DNA of 64,000 bases, from positions 62,001-126,000 of the forward strand of contig OZ287717.1 in the NCBI GenBank assembly GCA_965649825.1, written 5' to 3'. The DNA is from Penicillus capitatus (lineage: Eukaryota > Chlorophyta). The translations under genes and the position numbers were made by a program. The notes beneath the pieces are model-generated. The model did no database searches. It saw only the letters and a program-made list of their open reading frames with translations, and had not been told where the DNA came from. Of this stretch, positions 58,401 through 64,000 are shown one piece after another (positions within the stretch are counted from its first letter, which is position 1; every line of letters begins with the position of its first letter).

Positions 58401-60289
58401 ATGGATACATCGAAGGGATCGTCATCACCAACCGACGACGTGTACGTACGTATCCATTTGATCGGCTGTGCATTCGGAGTCGGAGCAAACGTGTTTTGAC
58501 GCATCCATTCCTTCACCCTTTTTTATTGTTCACTCTTCGCGACTTTATCGAATTGGCGGAAAACGCATACGAGGACTCCGCACAGCACTGAAGGACACCC
58601 CTGTCGTGACGCCCTCCGTTTCGCATTGCTTCGAGGAACGGCGGCCGTTGTGTAGATACTTATACACCCCCGTTTACGATTCAGTTTTGAACACCACGCA
58701 GCCAAGACGCCATTTGTCTCCGGAAGCGGAAAAGCAGAATACGAGATGCCGCTCCCTGGTGAAGTCGAGGCAATGGCCGTCGTCAAAGAACTGCAAAGAG
58801 AAGTCGAAAGACAAGTAACAACGCCACATCTTACTCCCTAACCACTCTACTTTATCCTTATCTCACACATTTTGTCACACTTCAGGCTGACCTTATCTAT
58901 CAATTGCGACAAGACAATGTCGATTTACGATCCAAACTAGAGTCCGAGAAAGGCAAGTGACCCGCTCACCCCCTTGGATCTTTTGGATCTCATCGAAGGA
59001 TGGTCTGTTGGCAGCGGCAAGTCAAAGATATGCAGATGAATTGCAGCGTGCTCTGAAAGGGCCATTCGGTCAGGCGTCCTCGTTCACTCAGAGTGATCTC
59101 GATACCGATCCGACGTAAGACCCAACGCGACTGTCTCTTGCGCTGCTCACGGTCTGCGTTTCGGACGGTGTAGACTGTCGATGTCACCGAGAGAGAGTGG
59201 CTGCTGCTCGACCATGAACAATGCACTGAGTCTGACCATTCGGACGCGGTTGCAACCATCTGCGTCAGAAGGTCAGCAAAATACATGCCTGCCTCTGTGA
59301 AGATGCCGGAGTCCGGTGGCCCTGCAGGAAGTTGGTTGGAAGATTCGGGATCGCTGACCTGTTCAGATCTCGAAAGCGGAAGCAAACAGCTAACGGACTC
59401 CGAAGACGTCATGAGCGATGCAAGTACGGACGGCCCGAGTGAGGCACGCGGCATTCCTGTGTGCTGTCTAGAGAATTCAGGGATCCATCCAAAGCGCAGC
59501 GCATTTTTTCGTTTGGGGAAGAATAAGATGCACAGGAAGACGTCTCTGAGGCAAAGCTTGCATAAGTCTCAACACTCAGAATTGTGTGACATGGTCGAAA
59601 GGGATGAGACCACAACACTGTCACTCACCCCGGATAGAAGTGCGAAACGCTTCTCGTCTGATGCCTTGCACCGACACCTGTCGACAGGGAGACGACCGAT
59701 TCCTGTTCAGCGCACTCCTGAGGGGCAGCAACGTACCGAGAGCTTGTCTCGGTTAGGCTGGACAGTCGAAGCAGGGCAGAAGCTCACTCTCGTCCAGGTG
59801 TGCTGTCACATCAGCTAACCGTCGTGGATGGTGGGCTTGGATGATAGGATTCATACACCAAACACAGAGACGTGTTCAATGACGACGTTCGCTTTATGTA
59901 TGAAGTACTGAAAGGACAGAGCAGAGCTCCGGAGATGGATATTGACGTGGAACTCCACAAGATGATGAAAGACTTTAAGACCTGGCGCAAACAGTTCGAA
60001 GTAAACGCCTCTGTCGATGGCCCTGTGCCTCTCTGAGGGATGCGGGATGGGTTAGGAATCTGTCAAGTGTCTTCAGTCTACGTTAAAGAAGAGAAATAAC
60101 AACTCGACATTCAGCACTTCGTGCGCTTCGGGCACAAAGTACCTCCCAACAGGACTGCCCTACACAGATGCTTGTTCATGCTGCGCGCTGCACAGACATC
60201 ACGAAGGATGTGGTGTTGCACGCAGATCGACGGTGGCTGCGTCCATTGGCAAGCTCTTCACGCGATCAACGACTGAGGAATTGCAGTAG
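58401..60289 (+). CDS. Hypothetical coiled-coil protein
   Basis: Starts at MDTSKGSSSPTDD (58401), only 28 bp after the RsgA stop. Exons 58401-58439, 58480-58602, 58656-58814, 58886-58952 and 59015 onward join in frame. They give a helix-rich core (PGEVEAMAVVKELQREVERQADLIYQLRQDNVDLRSKLESEK). A Ser/Thr/Arg-rich low-complexity region follows (about 59180-59790), then FNDDVRFMYEVLKGQSR (to about 60000). A last exon after an intron ending near 60086 runs to a stop at 60289. Junctions at about 59120-59170 and 59790-59880 are unresolved. The intron 58953-59014 has a GC donor (gcaagt). No family recognised. Confidence 0.6.
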
Positions 60290-60799
60290 GTGTCTATCTG
60301 CATCTCCCTCTGTTGCCGGAGGGTTTTCTAGATGCCAGGAGAGGGCACTATCGGTGTCCCAATAATCTTCCCCTGACTATTCTTATCATATTCGAGACAA
60401 CAATAAGCGCGTGTGCGCGAGGATCCTAACTGACCCTCCAACATTTCATTGCGATGCACAACGGGCATCTATATCTCCGGCTGAGGACTGACGACTGCCC
60501 AGAAATCTTTTCTTCCCTCCATCTATATCACACCACATGCAGAGCAGCAATTCTTACCCCTCCGTACCACAACTCTTCTCATTACACTCTCCAGTCTTCA
60601 AGTTCAGAAACTCTGGCATGAGCAAACAAACGATTTGGAAGTGTCGTACGAGTTGTACATTAGCTGAGGGCACTCTGTTGTGTAATAAAAGCGGAGCGCA
60701 GGCTCAGCTTCGACGTCTTGTTCGGATGACAAGGACAAAACGCTTCCTTACACAATCTGTCTGTCGCTCGGCCTAACGTACCACCCCACCCCCATCCTC
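60290..60799. other. Convergent intergenic region
   Basis: About 510 bp between two converging genes. I see no gene, tRNA or repeat here. Confidence 0.5.
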
Positions 60800-62577
60800 T
60801 CATATGCGTTTGGATCTGCGCACGAGTTGCATGGTGCGACTGTTCGGTTTAATGCTTCGACGTTTCATGGCTGCAACGGTCTCGAATACCCGGTGTCTCT
60901 GACCGTCATAGATATACCACTTGATGAGAGCGTTATACGTGTGAACATTTGGGTCAATTCCTCTCTCTTTCATCTCGTTCATGCATTCCAGGGCGCCGAT
61001 CTCGTCGTCGACGCTTAAGTACACCTTCACGAAGGACGTGTACACAACAACGTTCGGTTTTATGCCTTCTTCCGCCATATAGCTCATCAGCTTCTGTCCA
61101 GATCTCAGATCCTTGGCACAGGAACAGGCAACCAGCAGAGAGCTGATGATCTTGCAGTTGAGTCGAAGACCACGCTTTTTGAGGAGATCGGCGTAGTAGA
61201 AACAGTCCCGGAGATACTGCCGCACGTCTGTTTCGGGCGAGTGCTTCGCGCAGCAGTCGATCAATGTCCCGTAGGTAAAGATATCCCAACGCACGCCTCT
61301 CTTCTCCATCACTGCTGCAATCTCCTTAGCCCGTACATAGTTGCCCATTTCGGCACAGACTTTGAGCAGGGAGTTAAAGGTGTGCGTGTTTGGATCCACG
61401 CCATCCAACTCCATATCATCCAGCACCTGCGCGCAGCAATCGAACAGCTCTCCCTTCGGTATCCTTCTCCCGTTCTTCGCATAGCCATCGAGCATCATGC
61501 TATAGGTGATGATATCTGGCTGCACTCCCTCCAGCTTCATCTCCTGAAAGACGGACTGTGCTGTCTGCGTGTAGTGCACAGACAAACACATCTTGATCAA
61601 CGTGTTGTATGTCTGGATGTCACACTTGAGGCCTTTCTCAACGATTTCGCGCTTGATCTCTAAACCTTTCTTCACCAAAGCGTCGCCCGTGCCAAATGGA
61701 TTCAGTTCTGCATAGCCGTTCATCAATGTATTATAGGTAACGACTGTTCTCTCCAGCTTGAGTTTTCCTATTTCCTCGAAGACCTTGAGCGCTGTCTCTA
61801 GACTTCCAGCTTTGATGCAGGTCCGCATCAGGGCGTTCATTCCAGCGGTGTCAGGTTCAATGCCTAAGGATCGAAACTCAAACAGCACTTCGACTGCTTT
61901 CTTCAGATCGCCCTTGGCAGCACAGCCTGCCAACAGTGTACACTCAGCGTAGGTGTTGGGTTCGATCTTCGCCTTTCGCATCTCTTGATACCACTCGAAC
62001 ACTTTGTCCCCTTTGTTCAGCAGATAGTACCCGCGCATCATAGATACGTAAGTGAAGGAATTTGGTGCCACTCCTTTCTTCTCCATCTCAGTGAAAAGGC
62101 GCTCCGCTTCGCGCATGTTTTGAGAAAGGGCACATTCTTGTATTCTTTTGGAGTAGTACTTTACATCCATGACCGCCGCATTTGTCTTCTCTCCAGCAGG
62201 CTCCTCCTTCTCTGCGACTGAATCCAAGTCGATAGAGGCATCGCCATCGGGTAGGGAAGGATCTGGAAACGGAGCAGTGGATGTGTCGACGTCCACTCTT
62301 GCCTGAAGCTGCAGAGGACATCGAAGAGGAGAGATATTCTGTGTCGTCGTGACCTTGTGTGTTTTCATACGGTGTGTATTGGAATGAGAAAGCGACGAAC
62401 CGATCTGCTTCCGTCTCTCCGTGTATCGCGTCGCATGGCGAATTCCGTGTACCTGTGCAGACGACGTCTATGTCGTTTTCTTCGCTGTTGGCAGTGATGG
62501 CTTACGGAGAAGGAAGATGGGCGGCGACAGGAAAGGCGTCTGCCGTTGCAGCTCATCTGTCCGCCGAGCAGAACCAT
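60800..62577 (-). CDS. Pentatricopeptide repeat (PPR) protein 2
   Basis: Two exons, 62577-62506 and 62452-60800, with a 53-bp GT-AG intron, give 574 residues. The first exon (MVLLGGQMSCNGRRLSCRRP...) and the start of the second are Arg/Ser/His-rich, a likely organelle transit peptide. P-class PPR repeats follow, e.g. NSFTYVSMMRGYYLLNKGD, DTAGMNALMRTCIKAGS, RTVVTYNTLMNGYAEL, DIITYSMMLDGYAKNG, NVVVYTSFVKVYLSVDD and NVHTYNALIKWYIYDGQ. No DYW, E or SMR domain is seen. A start at 62368 without the first exon is possible, but it would lose the transit-like sequence. RNA target unknown. Confidence 0.92.
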
Positions 62578-62788
62578 CGAACCACAGAGAATGCGTCTGA
62601 TGGAACTGGATGCAGTGTCCTTTCTATGATTGCGTTGAAGGAACTGTGCGTTATCGACGTGGAACCGGCAGAGAGCTCGTTTAATCGGCGGATTCGGTGA
62701 AACGCTTTCAGTGTCTCTTGGTTGACACCCGCATCTCTTCAAACACCACGTGCACAAGGACTACCGACGTTCATAACGATCAGATAGG

Positions 62789-64000
62789 ATGGAGGAGGAA
62801 CTGCGTTATCGCGGTAAGAAAGAGAGTCCTGGGAGTTCGTCTGTTGCTCCAAGGGAAGACAGAGAACCATCTCCGGTTAGCGAGCATGCTGAAAAACGAC
62901 AGACCCGAGGCACAAAGACTTCCTCCAGCGATAAGGGTCTTATTAGAAGGATTATTCGATGGAGTTCTCGGTTGCCGCAGAACATCCGTCGGGTCGCCTC
63001 AACGATAAATGACCTCCTCCAAATTCGTTGGATCGCCACCATCGACGACACCATCAGCGATATTGCTGTCTGTTTTGAGAATGAACGTGTTCATTCAACC
63101 TTGGTCAATCTATCCTGGAAAGTCTTATGGGTGAGCTACCTGTCTGCTATTGTCCTTTTGATTCGGGATATTATTCTTGTGGAATCTGCGAAGGGTGTCA
63201 TAGCTTACACGCGGGTATTGCAGGTTTTTTGTGTTCAGGCAATGTTCCCTTTCGCCTTTCTGCTGTTGGTTTATCTCACTGTTCAGTTTGTCAGCAGTAT
63301 GAAACATCTGGGAGAGTTCTTCCTCGGCAAACCGATATCACAGTACATCAATGATTTAGGAACATGCCTTCTGATCGGTTGGGCATTGCAGATTCTCCTC
63401 GATTTATCAGGGAAGCCTAATACAATTCTGCTGCAAATGCTCATTGCTATGAGCATAGCGACTTTGATCTCCAGTACCCTGGTATTTTTGGTGGTTTGTC
63501 GAATGCTCACAGTATTTTCTAATCGTTGGAGGTTCACTGCGACGGGCATGACCTATCTTTTTGCTTTGTTTTACTCCTACCAATTAGTCAGCCTGATCAC
63601 AAAGGCTTTCGCCAATTGGGGATTCTTTTTTCCTCTATTGGCAAAAATGATTTATCGTCTAAATGAGAGAATATTAAAGGAAGAGTCGAAATCAGATGCC
63701 AGGCAACAGAAGCAACACATTGCACACGAATTAATGAAAAGGGAAGAGACAGCCGTAATGCAGCAGAAAGAAGAACTCCATATGTCGATGACAAGACTCC
63801 AGATGATACTGCAAGGAATGCTGAATAAAATAGGGGAACTTTTGACACAGATGCATACGGATTTCAAGACATGGCAAGAAAGAATTCTGGCTGATCCAAA
63901 AAGATTTGAGGCTGATCCAAAAAGATTTGAGGCTGATCCAAAAAGATTTGAGGCTGATCCGGAAAGAAGTCGGGCTGATGTAGAAATAATTCGGGCTGAA
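62789..64000 (+). CDS. Multi-pass membrane protein with coiled coil, truncated by window edge
   Basis: One uninterrupted frame of 404 codons runs from ATG at 62789 to the right edge with no stop. The N-terminus is hydrophilic and Ser/Arg-rich. Hydrophobic helices follow: VLWVSYLSAIVLLIRDIILV, FPFAFLLLVYLTVQFV, TCLLIGWALQILLDL, IATLISSTLVFLVVC, and MTYLFALFYSYQLVSL. A long charged helix (NERILKEESKSDARQQKQ...) leads into a 7-residue repeat ADPKRFE. I recognise no family. Its start is 211 bp from the divergent PPR2 start. The gene has no intron in the visible part, unlike most neighbours. Confidence 0.8.
   Translation, partial: MEEELRYRGKKESPGSSSVAPREDREPSPVSEHAEKRQTRGTKTSSSDKGLIRRIIRWSSRLPQNIRRVASTINDLLQIRWIATIDDTISDIAVCFENERVHSTLVNLSWKVLWVSYLSAIVLLIRDIILVESAKGVIAYTRVLQVFCVQAMFPFAFLLLVYLTVQFVSSMKHLGEFFLGKPISQYINDLGTCLLIGWALQILLDLSGKPNTILLQMLIAMSIATLISSTLVFLVVCRMLTVFSNRWRFTATGMTYLFALFYSYQLVSLITKAFANWGFFFPLLAKMIYRLNERILKEESKSDARQQKQHIAHELMKREETAVMQQKEELHMSMTRLQMILQGMLNKIGELLTQMHTDFKTWQERILADPKRFEADPKRFEADPKRFEADPERSRADVEIIRAE
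63890..63998 (+). repeat. 21-bp in-frame tandem repeat (ADPKRFE)
   Basis: Three copies of the 21-bp unit gctgatccaaaaagatttgag are followed by two diverged units (gctgatccggaa..., gctgatgtagaa...). The frame is preserved, giving heptads ADPKRFE, ADPKRFE, ADPKRFE, ADPERSR, ADVEIIR. The array continues past the edge. Confidence 0.95.

Overview
This is a window of nuclear DNA from a compact-genome eukaryote. Genes are split by many short introns, mostly 45-60 bp, with GT-AG and some GC-AG ends. Stop codons are standard. The gene set includes a 26S proteasome lid subunit, a Dicer, a NIMA-type kinase and an MLO-family protein, plus two PPR proteins with N-terminal extensions that look like organelle transit peptides and a circularly permuted RsgA-type GTPase. 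The PPR/RsgA content suggests a protist or alga with active organelle gene expression; this is inference and I do not name the species.

Layout. 1-28834 is almost entirely a GC-rich 329-bp satellite, about 73 copies. It runs in + orientation at 1-5859 and 10395-13000. After a 200-N assembly gap it runs in the opposite orientation at 13201-28834. A Ty3/gypsy-order LTR retrotransposon (5860-10394, minus strand) sits inside the + array. Its two 238-bp LTRs look identical, a 4-bp target duplication flanks it, and its reading frames are broken. The array ends in a diverged monomer (about 28797-28920). It is followed by about 2.3 kb with no gene I can support.

From 31191 to the right edge the DNA is gene-dense, with short spacers. 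In order: MLO-like protein (-), CTU1/NCS6 tRNA thiolase (+), RPN11/PSMD14 (-), coiled-coil protein (-), cyclic phosphodiesterase (+), two paralogous multi-pass membrane proteins with a decayed third copy between them (-), a small hypothetical gene (-), PDH E1-beta (-), NEK kinase (+), coiled-coil protein (-), Dicer without helicase (+), SH3BGRL/glutaredoxin-fold protein (-), PPR protein (-), RsgA GTPase (+), hypothetical coiled-coil gene (+), second PPR protein (-), and a membrane/coiled-coil gene running off the right edge (+). Several neighbours are divergent pairs whose start codons lie only 43-220 bp apart, so they probably share promoters.

Exon models were built by hand from splice signals, frame consistency and recalled family conservation. 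Models whose exon lengths sum to a clean frame (MLO, CTU1, RPN11, CPDase, PDHB, NEK, both PPRs, SH3BGRL) are the most secure. The 5' ends of Dicer and of the membrane paralogs, and the middles of RsgA and the coiled-coil genes, are only partly resolved. The most interesting result is that Dicer's second RNase III domain appears to have lost three of its four catalytic acidic residues.
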